From the NCBI GenBank assembly GCA_012842235.1, contig DUTE01000241.1, forward strand, positions 1 to 20,281: a stretch of 20,281 nucleotides of DNA, in the 5' to 3' direction. The position numbers and the translations under genes are program-made. Below the pieces are notes generated by a model. It saw nothing but the letters and a program-made list of their open reading frames with translations, ran no database searches and was not told the DNA's origin. Positions 1 to 6,755 of this stretch are shown one piece after another. Position 1 is the stretch's first letter. Each line of letters opens with the position of its first letter. The DNA is from Bacillota bacterium (GTDB lineage: Bacteria > Bacillota > DTU065).

Positions 1-476
1 ATGAAAATGGTGTCCCTGTAATTGGGATAGGAAAGATCGTTGATATCTTTGCTAATAAAGGAATCACTAAGGCACTACCGGCAAAGAATAACAACGAGAC
101 TTTGGCTCAGCTTTTATATGCTCTTGACGAAGTTGAAAGTGGGTTGATCTTTGCTAATTCTATTGATTTTGACATGCTTTATGGCCATAGAAATGATGTA
201 GAAGGTTATGCAAGAGCCCTTGAAACGACTGATCGCTATTTACCTGATGTCTTAAAAAAGTTGACTAAAGATGACATTCTTGTGATAACAGCTGATCATG
301 GTTGTGATCCTACCACACCAAGTACAGATCATTCTCGTGAATATGTTCCTTTGTTGGTAGTTGGTACAGAACCACGCAATTTAGGTATTAGGGAGACTTT
401 TGCAGATGTAGCAGCTTCTGCAGCTGAGTTTTTTGGTATTCATTATCCAAGAGGGACAAGCTTTCTAAAGGATTAG
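1..476 (+). CDS. deoB: Phosphopentomutase, C-terminal part (5' end outside window)
   Basis: Interconverts ribose/deoxyribose 1-phosphate and 5-phosphate in nucleoside salvage; cytoplasmic alkaline-phosphatase-superfamily enzyme. The frame is open from base 3, so the gene enters from the left and about 158 C-terminal residues are visible. Family landmarks are GKIVDIFANKGIT near the visible start, then DFDMLYGHRNDVEGYA, then the metal-binding ITADHGCDPT and TDHSREYVPLLV, ending in GTSFL. The ADHG and DHSREY segments carry Asp/His ligands of the two-metal site. The methionine at 102 is internal, not a start. In Bacillus subtilis the same gene (drm) lies just upstream of pupG, dacF and spoIIA, so its place near dacF here is conserved synteny. 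Transcription very likely ends at the hairpin at 540-576. Confidence 0.96.
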   Translation, partial: ENGVPVIGIGKIVDIFANKGITKALPAKNNNETLAQLLYALDEVESGLIFANSIDFDMLYGHRNDVEGYARALETTDRYLPDVLKKLTKDDILVITADHGCDPTTPSTDHSREYVPLLVVGTEPRNLGIRETFADVAASAAEFFGIHYPRGTSFLKD

Positions 477-539
477 TGAGAAGACAAAGTGTAAGATGGA
501 AATTTTACACTATAAAACTTGATTTTAAAATAGGGCATA

Positions 540-576
540 AAAAAACAGCCTGCTCCAATAGAGTAGGCTGTTTTTT
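540..576. terminator. Bidirectional intrinsic terminator between deoB and the ABC exporter
   Basis: A 16-bp stem (540-555 with 561-576, one G-T pair) has a 5-base loop. An A-tract on one side and a T-tract on the other give a run of T after the stem on both strands. It lies 63 bases past the deoB stop and about 58 bases past the stop of the convergent ABC gene, so it can end both transcripts. Confidence 0.92.
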
Positions 577-634
577 ATCCCTAGAAGAACAGATAAGAAA
601 AACGCAGGCAGTTCCAACTAGAAGTTGTTCTATA

Positions 635-2374
635 TCAGCTTATCGCAAGATCTGAAGAAAGATATTGTGATTTATAGAGCTTAGAATAAATATTATTTTT
701 AGCTAAGAGTTCAGCATGGGTACCTTTTTCTACGATCTCGCCTTCTTCTAAAACTACAATCTGATTTGCATCTTTAACAGTCGACAGACGATGGGCAATA
801 ATAAATACTGTGCGATCTTTGCTCAATCGTTTGAGGGCATTTTGAATGCGGTATTCAGTAATATTATCTAGAGCAGACGTAGCTTCATCGAGCACAAGAA
901 TGGGTGGGTTTTTCAAGAACAATCTAGCAATAGCGATACGTTGTTTTTGCCCACCTGAGAGTTTTATACCTCTTTCACCGATATAGGTATTATAACCATC
1001 GGGCAAAGTGGTGATAAAGTCGTGAATTTCTGCATTCTTAGCAGCTTGATAGATCTCTCTATCTGTTGCATTCGGTCTTCCATATAAAATATTATCTTTA
1101 ATTGTACCAGCAAACAAAAAGACATCTTGCTGTACAAGACCGATTGTCTCTCGGAGAGAAGCTAATTTTATGTCTCTAATATCTATACCATCGATAGTGA
1201 TAGAACCAGAATCAATTTCATAAAATCTCATTAAAAGGTGGCATAAAGTGGTTTTTCCTCCACCAGACGAACCAACAAGAGCAATGGACTGTCCTGCATC
1301 AACCTTGAGAGTGACATTTTTTAAAACCTCATCTGAGCCACTATAGCTAAAAGATACATTGTCAAAGACTATTGAACCTTGAACATCTTTTAAGGTTACA
1401 GCATTAGGTTTGTCGACGATCTTTGGTTTTAGTGACATAAGATCTGCAAAACGTCTAAAACCTGCCATGCCTTGCTCAAATTGCTGGGCAAAGGCTGTAA
1501 GTTTTCTAATTGGCTGAATAAACATGGAAACAAACAAAATATAAGCTGTTAAATCAGCTAGATCTATCTTACCTAAATAACAAAGATAACCACCAAAGAT
1601 AAGAACTGCTCCATTGAGAAGATTAGTCATAAAATTAAGACCTGAATAATAGATGGCCATGCTGTGATAAGCACCTTCACGAGCCTTTCTAAAACTTGTA
1701 TTGGCCCCTTCAAAACGGTCTTTCTCATATTCTTCATTAGCAAAACTTTTCGCTACGCGAATACCAGCGATACTGTTTTCAATATCAGAATTGATCACAG
1801 CTGTCTCTTCTTTAACAGACAAGAAAGCTTCCCCCATGACTTTGCGTTGTTTGATAGCAAAAAAGATCATAAAAGGAACAAAAGCTACAATCATCAGCGT
1901 AAGGGGAACATTAATTTGAAAGAGATAGATAGTAGAGCCAAGAAGCATTAGAACAGCAATCAAAAGATCCTCAGGGCCATGGTGTGCTAGTTCACTTACT
2001 TCATGGAGATCATTTACAACTCGAGACATTAAGCTTCCAGTGCGATTGTTATCAAAAAACTCTACATCAAGAGTTTGTAGGTGAGAAAAAAGATCACTTC
2101 GCATTCTTGTTTCAATGCGTATTCCTGCCACATGGCCAAAATAGTCGACTACATATTGCAGAAATAAATTAATTAGGTACATCAAAAAAAGGATTAAACC
2201 ATATTTGAAGATTCCTTGCAAATTACTATTAGGAATAAGGTCTTTCATCATAATCCTAGTGATTACAGGAAACATAAGATCTAAGAAAGCTATACCACAA
2301 GCAGCAGTTATGTCTATTACAACTAGTGGTATTTCATAGCGATAATAACTTATAAAACGTTTAAGAAGGGTCAC
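635..2374 (-). CDS. ABC exporter, fused permease and ATPase (MsbA/BmrA type)
   Basis: Half-transporter that works as a dimer to export lipids, drugs or peptides across the cytoplasmic membrane; the substrate cannot be read from sequence. At 579 residues it has normal family length. The first ~300 residues form the six-helix ABC transmembrane domain, including the FFDNNRTGSLMSRVVND coupling region typical of type I exporters. The ATPase domain (~335-570) has Walker A GSSGGGKTT, a Q-loop (LVQQDVF), signature LSGGQKQR, Walker B ILVLDEATSALD and the H-loop (IIAHRLST). The start is GTG, with AGGAG eight bases upstream (AGGAGtttagatcGTG). It is divergent from dacF and convergent with deoB, standing alone where B. 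subtilis has a purine nucleoside phosphorylase between deoB and dacF. Confidence 0.93.
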   Translation of the reverse strand: MTLLKRFISYYRYEIPLVVIDITAACGIAFLDLMFPVITRIMMKDLIPNSNLQGIFKYGLILFLMYLINLFLQYVVDYFGHVAGIRIETRMRSDLFSHLQTLDVEFFDNNRTGSLMSRVVNDLHEVSELAHHGPEDLLIAVLMLLGSTIYLFQINVPLTLMIVAFVPFMIFFAIKQRKVMGEAFLSVKEETAVINSDIENSIAGIRVAKSFANEEYEKDRFEGANTSFRKAREGAYHSMAIYYSGLNFMTNLLNGAVLIFGGYLCYLGKIDLADLTAYILFVSMFIQPIRKLTAFAQQFEQGMAGFRRFADLMSLKPKIVDKPNAVTLKDVQGSIVFDNVSFSYSGSDEVLKNVTLKVDAGQSIALVGSSGGGKTTLCHLLMRFYEIDSGSITIDGIDIRDIKLASLRETIGLVQQDVFLFAGTIKDNILYGRPNATDREIYQAAKNAEIHDFITTLPDGYNTYIGERGIKLSGGQKQRIAIARLFLKNPPILVLDEATSALDNITEYRIQNALKRLSKDRTVFIIAHRLSTVKDANQIVVLEEGEIVEKGTHAELLAKNNIYSKLYKSQYLSSDLAIS

Positions 2375-2505
2375 GATCTAAACTCCTTTTTTTGTTTCGT
2401 TATCCATATAATATTGTACAACAAGAGAAAAAGTCCTCCTGAAACATAGATCAGAGAAAGAAAGCATAAAATTAAGCGCCAAGACTGTATAAGGAGGCTT
2501 AACAG

Positions 2506-3678
2506 ATGAAAACGAGGATTGAACAGTCAATTATCTGGTGTCTGGTTCTTATCCTTGGAACCATGGCTTTGGCACAGCCTGTTATAAAGTCGCCAGCAGC
2601 TATTCTTATTGAAGGAAACAATGGTGGGATTATTTGGGAAAAAAAATCTGACGAAAAAAGACATGTTGCCAGTATTACAAAGATTTTAACAATGATACTT
2701 GTTATTGAGGCTGTTGAAAATAATCAATTCAGTCTTGATGATTTAGTCTCTGTAAGTGAGAGTGCCAAAAGGCAAGGTGGCTCACAGATTTGGTTGGAGA
2801 TAGGAGAACAGATGAGTGTCAAAGATCTGTTATATTCACTATCTGTTGGTTCAGCTAATGATTCAGCAGTTGCTTTAGCTGAGTTTCATAGTGGTTCAGA
2901 GCTAGCTTTTGTGGAAAAGATGAATGAAAAAGCCAAAGAGATAGGTTGTACTAATACTCATTTTGTCAACTGTAATGGTTTGCCAGAAAACAGTCATAGA
3001 GTTTTGGAAGGACAGCACTATTCTACAGCAAAAGATATTGCTTTGGTAACATTTTATGCCTACAAATTGCCCTTGTTCGCTGATTTGGTCTCTACCTATG
3101 AGTATACAGTAAGACCAGGGCAAAAAGGAGAGGTTGTCTTATACAACTATAATAAGCTATTTCTAAGGGGTTACCCGGGAGCTGATGGCGTAAAAACAGG
3201 CATGGTTGAGGCTTCGGGCTATTGTTTAAGTGCTTCGGCAATAAGAGAAGATCTTCGTTTAATAGCAGTTGTCTTAGGTGCTAGTTCTAATCAGGAAAGA
3301 TACAAAGATATAGTTAGCATTTTAGATTACGGCTATAACAATTTCAAAGGGATACTTCTTGCTAGTAAAAGTGATGTAATTATGGAGATACCTGTTCATC
3401 ACGGCAAAAAAGAAAAAATTGAGATTTATGCTCAAGACGATCTTCGTGTTACCCTTAAAAAAGGTGTAGATACTCTTCCTACAATTGATTTAGAGATAAA
3501 AGAGTATCTTAAAGCTCCAGTGAAAAAAGGCGAATGTGTAGGGGTTATAAAAGCAAAACTAGGAGAAGAGATTGTTGGCGAAATGCAAGCTATAGCTGGC
3601 GAAGATGTGGAAAAAGCAACTATTTGGTTAGAGATATCTAGAAGTTTTCTCAAAATATTAGGAATAGTAAAAGGATAA
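2506..3678 (+). CDS. dacF: D-alanyl-D-alanine carboxypeptidase, sporulation type (PBP5 family, S11)
   Basis: Removes the terminal D-Ala from peptidoglycan stem peptides outside the cytoplasmic membrane; DacF acts on spore peptidoglycan cross-linking. A signal peptide covers about residues 1-24, ending near ALAQ. The three penicillin-binding motifs are present in order: SxxK as SITK (in HVASITKILTM, ~56-59), SxN as SAN (in SVGSANDSAVALAE) and KTG (in DGVKTGM). A PBP5 C-terminal beta domain follows (~280-375), ending in a probable amphipathic membrane-binding helix. At 390 residues the length is normal. SD is AAGGAGG, eight bases before ATG. It is the first gene of the dacF-spoIIAA-spoIIAB-sigF cluster, the same order as in Bacillus, which supports the symbol over other S11 paralogues. 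Confidence 0.93.
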   Translation: MKTRIEQSIIWCLVLILGTMALAQPVIKSPAAILIEGNNGGIIWEKKSDEKRHVASITKILTMILVIEAVENNQFSLDDLVSVSESAKRQGGSQIWLEIGEQMSVKDLLYSLSVGSANDSAVALAEFHSGSELAFVEKMNEKAKEIGCTNTHFVNCNGLPENSHRVLEGQHYSTAKDIALVTFYAYKLPLFADLVSTYEYTVRPGQKGEVVLYNYNKLFLRGYPGADGVKTGMVEASGYCLSASAIREDLRLIAVVLGASSNQERYKDIVSILDYGYNNFKGILLASKSDVIMEIPVHHGKKEKIEIYAQDDLRVTLKKGVDTLPTIDLEIKEYLKAPVKKGECVGVIKAKLGEEIVGEMQAIAGEDVEKATIWLEISRSFLKILGIVKG

Positions 3679-3689
3679 GAAGGAATTTT

Positions 3690-3727
3690 GCCCCCAGGAC
3701 AGAAAAATGTCTCAAAAGCCTGGGGGT
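3690..3727 (+). promoter_or_regulatory. Hairpin that buries the spoIIAA ribosome-binding site
   Basis: CCCCCAGG (3691-3698) pairs perfectly with CCTGGGGG (3719-3726), with a 20-base loop. The right arm is the SD for the ATG at 3734. The left arm starts 13 bases after the dacF stop. No T-tract follows, so it is not a standard terminator. A possible second start (ATG 3707, SD AGGA) lies in the loop. Inference: translation of spoIIAA may depend on ribosomes leaving dacF or on another opener. Confidence 0.6.
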
Positions 3728-3733
3728 GAAATT

Positions 3734-4081
3734 ATGTCAGTAAATGTCTTTATTGATGGCTTAACTTTAGTTGCTCAACTAACAGGGGATTTAGATATGG
3801 TAACCGGTGCTGAACTAAAAAAAGCAGTTGATCAAAGATGGGACGATTTTGAAAAGCTAGATTGCCTTGTTTTGGATTTAACTAATGTAAGTTTTACTGA
3901 TAGCACAGGTTTGGGAGCGATTCTTGGCCGCTATAAAAAGGTAAAAACCCGCGAAGGTGATATGATTATTGTCGGGGCAAAAGGTGGAGTCAAAGAGGAT
4001 CTAGAAATTGCCGGGATCCTAAAATTGTGTAAACATGCTGAAAGTTTAGAGGATATTAACTGTGACAAGCATCGTTTTTAA
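3734..4081 (+). CDS. spoIIAA: Anti-sigma-F factor antagonist SpoIIAA
   Basis: STAS-domain protein of the forespore switch: when unphosphorylated it binds SpoIIAB and releases sigma-F. The 115-residue product matches the usual ~117. LTGDLD near residue 16 and FTDSTGLGAILGRYK in the middle are characteristic; the Ser of DST is the residue phosphorylated by SpoIIAB in the family. The start is placed at ATG 3734, with SD GGGGG seven bases before it and an N-terminus of family length. ATG 3707, also in frame with a weaker AGGA seven bases upstream, would add nine residues. It follows dacF by 55 bases and precedes spoIIAB by 42. Confidence 0.95.
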   Translation: MSVNVFIDGLTLVAQLTGDLDMVTGAELKKAVDQRWDDFEKLDCLVLDLTNVSFTDSTGLGAILGRYKKVKTREGDMIIVGAKGGVKEDLEIAGILKLCKHAESLEDINCDKHRF

Positions 4082-4123
4082 GGAGATACCTATATAATCT
4101 ACAAAAAAGGGGGGAGGAGGCAC

Positions 4124-4585
4124 TTGAATATTGAACAGTGCCACAACCAAATGTCAGAAAAAAATGAAGTTCATTTAAGGTTTCCTAGTCTACCAGAAAA
4201 CATTGCCTTTGCCCGTTCTACAGTGGCAGCTTTTGCAGTTCAAATTGAATCTTTTACCGAAGCAGAATACAACGAGATTCGCAAAGCGGTTTCTGAAGCT
4301 GTATCAAACTGCGTTCAACATGCGTATCCAAATTCAGTTGGCATGATCGATATTAGTGTCTTTATCAACGAACAAACCCTTACTATTATTATAAAAGATC
4401 AAGGTGTAGGTATAGAAAATGTTGACTTGGCAAAGGAAAGCGATTTTACTACCAAACCTGATGAAAACCTTGGCCTTGGTTTTAGTTTTATGACCGCATG
4501 CATGGATAAGATTGAAATTCAGTCAATTTTGGGCGAAGGTACAACAGTGACGATGAAAAAACGCCCAGAAAAACTCGATGCCTAA
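4124..4585 (+). CDS. spoIIAB: Anti-sigma-F factor / serine kinase SpoIIAB
   Basis: GHKL-fold protein that holds sigma-F inactive and phosphorylates SpoIIAA. The ATP-binding boxes are clear: N-box EIRKAVSEAVSNCVQHAY (Glu and Asn), G1 box DQGVGI and G2 box GLGFSFM. The FTTKP stretch before G2 is typical of SpoIIAB. The start is uncertain. TTG 4124 has a strong purine-rich SD (GGAGG about six bases upstream) and gives 153 residues. ATG 4151 gives 144, closer to the Bacillus 146 and matching its N-terminus (KNEVHLRF against KNEMHLEF), but has no SD. The TTG is preferred because of the SD. The 3' end overlaps sigF by eight bases, implying translational coupling. Confidence 0.94.
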   Translation: MNIEQCHNQMSEKNEVHLRFPSLPENIAFARSTVAAFAVQIESFTEAEYNEIRKAVSEAVSNCVQHAYPNSVGMIDISVFINEQTLTIIIKDQGVGIENVDLAKESDFTTKPDENLGLGFSFMTACMDKIEIQSILGEGTTVTMKKRPEKLDA

Positions 4586-5279
4586 CGAGAGGGAACTTTT
4601 AATCAAGGCCAAATCAGGGGATAGAGAAGCAAAAGAGTTGTTTTTAGAAAAAAACAGAGGCTTAGTCATTCACATAGCTAATCGTTTTATGGAAAATGGT
4701 AACGATGATCTGATTCAAGCTGGATTTGTCGGCTTGATTAAAGCTGTTGAAAGATTTGATCTCACGATGAATACAGCGTTTTCAACCTATGCCGTGCCTT
4801 TGATTATGGGTGAGATGAAGGAGTCACTTCGTAAAGAAAAACAGATAAGCCTTGGTAGACGAGGCCGTGAGCTTTATTTGCAATACAAACAAATAAGTGA
4901 AAGGCTCTTAAAAGAAAAAGGTAGAGAGCCTACTTTGTCACAGGTTGCCTCAATATTAGGGGTTGATCCAGAAGAGTTAGTATATGCACTTGAGGCAGCA
5001 AGAACCCCGAAGTCTTTAGATGAAACTATCGACGAAGAAAAGAAGATCCCTTATGGAGATCTTTTAGCAAGCAGGGATGACCCTTTAGATACGAGAATTC
5101 TAGTAAGTGAACTCCTTGATTCTTTAGACAAAAGAAGCCGCTATATTGTTGTGCAACGATTTTTTGCTGAAAAGACCCAAGTAGAATTAGCTACTGAACT
5201 ACAGATTTCGCAAGCACATATCTGCCGTATCGAAAAAAAAGCCCTAAAAAGGTTGCGCCAACTCATGGGAGAGGATTAA
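4578..5279 (+). CDS. sigF: RNA polymerase sigma-F factor (early forespore)
   Basis: Sigma-70-family factor that switches on early forespore genes after asymmetric division. Region 2 carries DDLIQAGFVGLIKAVERFD and FSTYAVPLIMGEMKESLRK (about residues 50-90); region 3 covers ~100-150 (GREPTLSQVASILGV); region 4 (~175-230) has a helix-turn-helix around QVELATELQISQAHICRIEK. Length is 233 residues, a little under the Bacillus protein. The recognition helix reads SQAHICRIEKK, where Bacillus relatives typically show SQVQVSRLEKK, so the -35 preference may differ slightly (inference). The start ATG overlaps the spoIIAB end. Context (spoIIAA-spoIIAB upstream) separates it from the close paralogues sigma-G and sigma-B. 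Confidence 0.95.
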   Translation: MPNERELLIKAKSGDREAKELFLEKNRGLVIHIANRFMENGNDDLIQAGFVGLIKAVERFDLTMNTAFSTYAVPLIMGEMKESLRKEKQISLGRRGRELYLQYKQISERLLKEKGREPTLSQVASILGVDPEELVYALEAARTPKSLDETIDEEKKIPYGDLLASRDDPLDTRILVSELLDSLDKRSRYIVVQRFFAEKTQVELATELQISQAHICRIEKKALKRLRQLMGED

Positions 5280-5280
5280 G

Positions 5281-6093
5281 TTGATCGATTTACATCTTCA
5301 CACTACTTATTCTGATGGTAGCCGCACACCAGAAGAACTAGTATTAGTTACCAAAGATTTTCAGGCAATAGCCATAACAGATCACGACACTACAGAGGGA
5401 GTAGTTCCTGCTCTAAGTATAGTGAAAAAACAGAGACTATCTCTAAAAGTGATTCCAGGAATTGAGCTTAGTTCTGTTTTAGGTGACAGCGAGGTCCATA
5501 TTTTAGGCTATGGAATAGATCCTGCTTCACCTGAATTACTTCAGAAAACAAAAAGTTTAAAACAAGAAAGAATAGAACGTATTAGGCAGACTGTAGACAA
5601 GCTTACAACAATAGGTTTTCCTTTAAGCTATCAAGAATTACCTATTACAGGTTTGCCTGGCAGAAGTCATGTAGCTCGTCTAATGGTAAAAAAAGGTTAT
5701 GTTAAATCTGTTGACGAAGCTTTCAGGATGTATCTCAACCCTCAAAAACCTGGTTATGTGCCACGAAACAAATTATCCCCAAAAGATGCTGTCTCCCTAA
5801 TTCACCAAGCAAAAGGTGTAGCTGTTTTGGCTCATCCTGGTTTATTAACTATAGAACTAACAGATAGTCTTTTGCAAGAGATTCCCGTAGATGGTATCGA
5901 AGTGTTTCATTCTGCCCATACCCCTAAAGATACTTTGCGATTTGAGGAGTTTGCTAAGACAAATGATCTTCTCATTACAGGTGGTTCAGATTGTCATGGA
6001 CCTAAAGGAAAAGACCGAGAACTTCTAGGACTAGTCGATCTTCCAGAAAAATACCTCTACGAACTTTTAGAGTTCATGGATGTAATTGCCTAA
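5281..6093 (+). CDS. PHP-domain metal-dependent phosphoesterase (TrpH/RNase AM-like)
   Basis: Cytoplasmic phosphoesterase of the PHP superfamily; relatives of this size (~270-290 residues) hydrolyse 3',5'-nucleoside bisphosphates or 5' RNA ends. The metal-binding motifs are all present: DLHLHTTYSDGS at the N-terminus, AITDHDTTEG (~35-44), PGIELSS (~59-65), VHILGYGID, RSHVARLMV, VAVLAHPG (~181) and GGSDCHG near residue 235. The start is TTG 5281, one base after the sigF stop, with SD GGGAGAGGA about six bases upstream inside the sigF end. It is therefore probably co-transcribed with the spoIIA operon, though I know of no sporulation role for the family. The substrate is not settled by sequence alone. 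Confidence 0.85.
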   Translation: MIDLHLHTTYSDGSRTPEELVLVTKDFQAIAITDHDTTEGVVPALSIVKKQRLSLKVIPGIELSSVLGDSEVHILGYGIDPASPELLQKTKSLKQERIERIRQTVDKLTTIGFPLSYQELPITGLPGRSHVARLMVKKGYVKSVDEAFRMYLNPQKPGYVPRNKLSPKDAVSLIHQAKGVAVLAHPGLLTIELTDSLLQEIPVDGIEVFHSAHTPKDTLRFEEFAKTNDLLITGGSDCHGPKGKDRELLGLVDLPEKYLYELLEFMDVIA

Positions 6094-6121
6094 AGGTTAG
6101 AGCGGCATAGATAGAGAAAAC

Positions 6122-6190
6122 TTTTTCCCATAAGGAATAGCAGTAATTATTAAAACTCATCTGCTTTTTGCAGATGGCCTATGGGGGAGA
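6122..6190 (+). promoter_or_regulatory. Structured leader of the GNAT gene that could pair its SD
   Basis: An inner hairpin CATCTGC/GCAGATG (6158-6164 with 6170-6176, five-T loop) is perfect. An outer helix pairs 6122-6135 (TTTTTCCCATAAGG) with 6178-6190 (CCTATGGGGGAGA), using one bulged A and three G-T pairs, and takes up most of the SD GGGGGAGAGG (6183-6192). No T-tract follows. Shown by eye only; a switch function is inference. Confidence 0.4.
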
Positions 6191-6195
6191 GGTAG

Positions 6196-6720
6196 ATGTC
6201 GCAGGATTCTTTACGTCTTAGACGACCTGAAAAAGACGATTTAACAAACTTTTTAGAATGGAGTAATAATAAAGAGCTACAGACTGTAATGGGTTGGGAG
6301 TATCCCGATTCTAAAGATGATTTGTCAAATTGGCTTTTTGATAAAGTTCAAAATAGAAATAGATACTTTTTTATTATCGAATATCAAAAGCAAGCTATAG
6401 GTGATATTGAACTGTGTAATATCTCTTGGAGAAGTGGACAGGCCGAGATAAAGATATGTATTGCCGATAAAGCTTATTGGGGTAGAGGCTTAGGTAAAAG
6501 AGCATTAGATCTTCTTCTTGATAAGGCCTTTAACACCTTGAACTTAAAAGAAGTTTACTTACGAGTCTATGCTTTTAATAAAAGAGCAATCCGCTGTTAT
6601 GAAAAAACCGGCTTTAGTCTTAAGGGTACCTTAAGAAGAAACGATCCCAATTGGAACGAAATTTGGCTTATGTCTCTTACGAAGTCTAAGTTTAACAGAA
6701 GAAACCAAATTGGGGCCTAG
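6196..6720 (+). CDS. GNAT-family N-acetyltransferase (RimJ/RimL-like)
   Basis: Transfers acetyl from acetyl-CoA to an amine, possibly a protein N-terminus, polyamine or amino sugar; the acceptor is unknown. At 174 residues it shows the Acetyltransf_3 pattern: LRLRRPEKDD at the N-terminus, the beta4 strand AEIKICIADKAYWGRGLGKRA with the acetyl-CoA pyrophosphate-binding loop (WGRGLGKRA, a Q/RxxGxG/A-type motif), and YLRVYAFNKRAIRCYEKTGF, the usual Asn and Tyr of motif B. SD GGGGGAGAGG lies three to four bases before ATG. It is preceded by 102 bases with a possible SD-pairing structure and followed after 35 bases by the DUF4127 gene on the same strand, with no clear terminator between. Confidence 0.85.
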   Translation: MSQDSLRLRRPEKDDLTNFLEWSNNKELQTVMGWEYPDSKDDLSNWLFDKVQNRNRYFFIIEYQKQAIGDIELCNISWRSGQAEIKICIADKAYWGRGLGKRALDLLLDKAFNTLNLKEVYLRVYAFNKRAIRCYEKTGFSLKGTLRRNDPNWNEIWLMSLTKSKFNRRNQIGA

Positions 6721-6755
6721 GATTTTTTTGTAACCGTGGTATAGGAGGTTAGAAG

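Noticed and set aside
1664..2172. Plus-strand open frames inside the ABC exporter
   Set aside because: They are antisense to a well-supported conserved gene, have no SD and encode unremarkable composition.
6700..6732. Terminator between the GNAT and DUF4127 genes (T7 at 6724-6730)
   Set aside because: The stem before the T-run is too short (only CCAA/TTGG or GGCC-type pairings), so no terminator was called.
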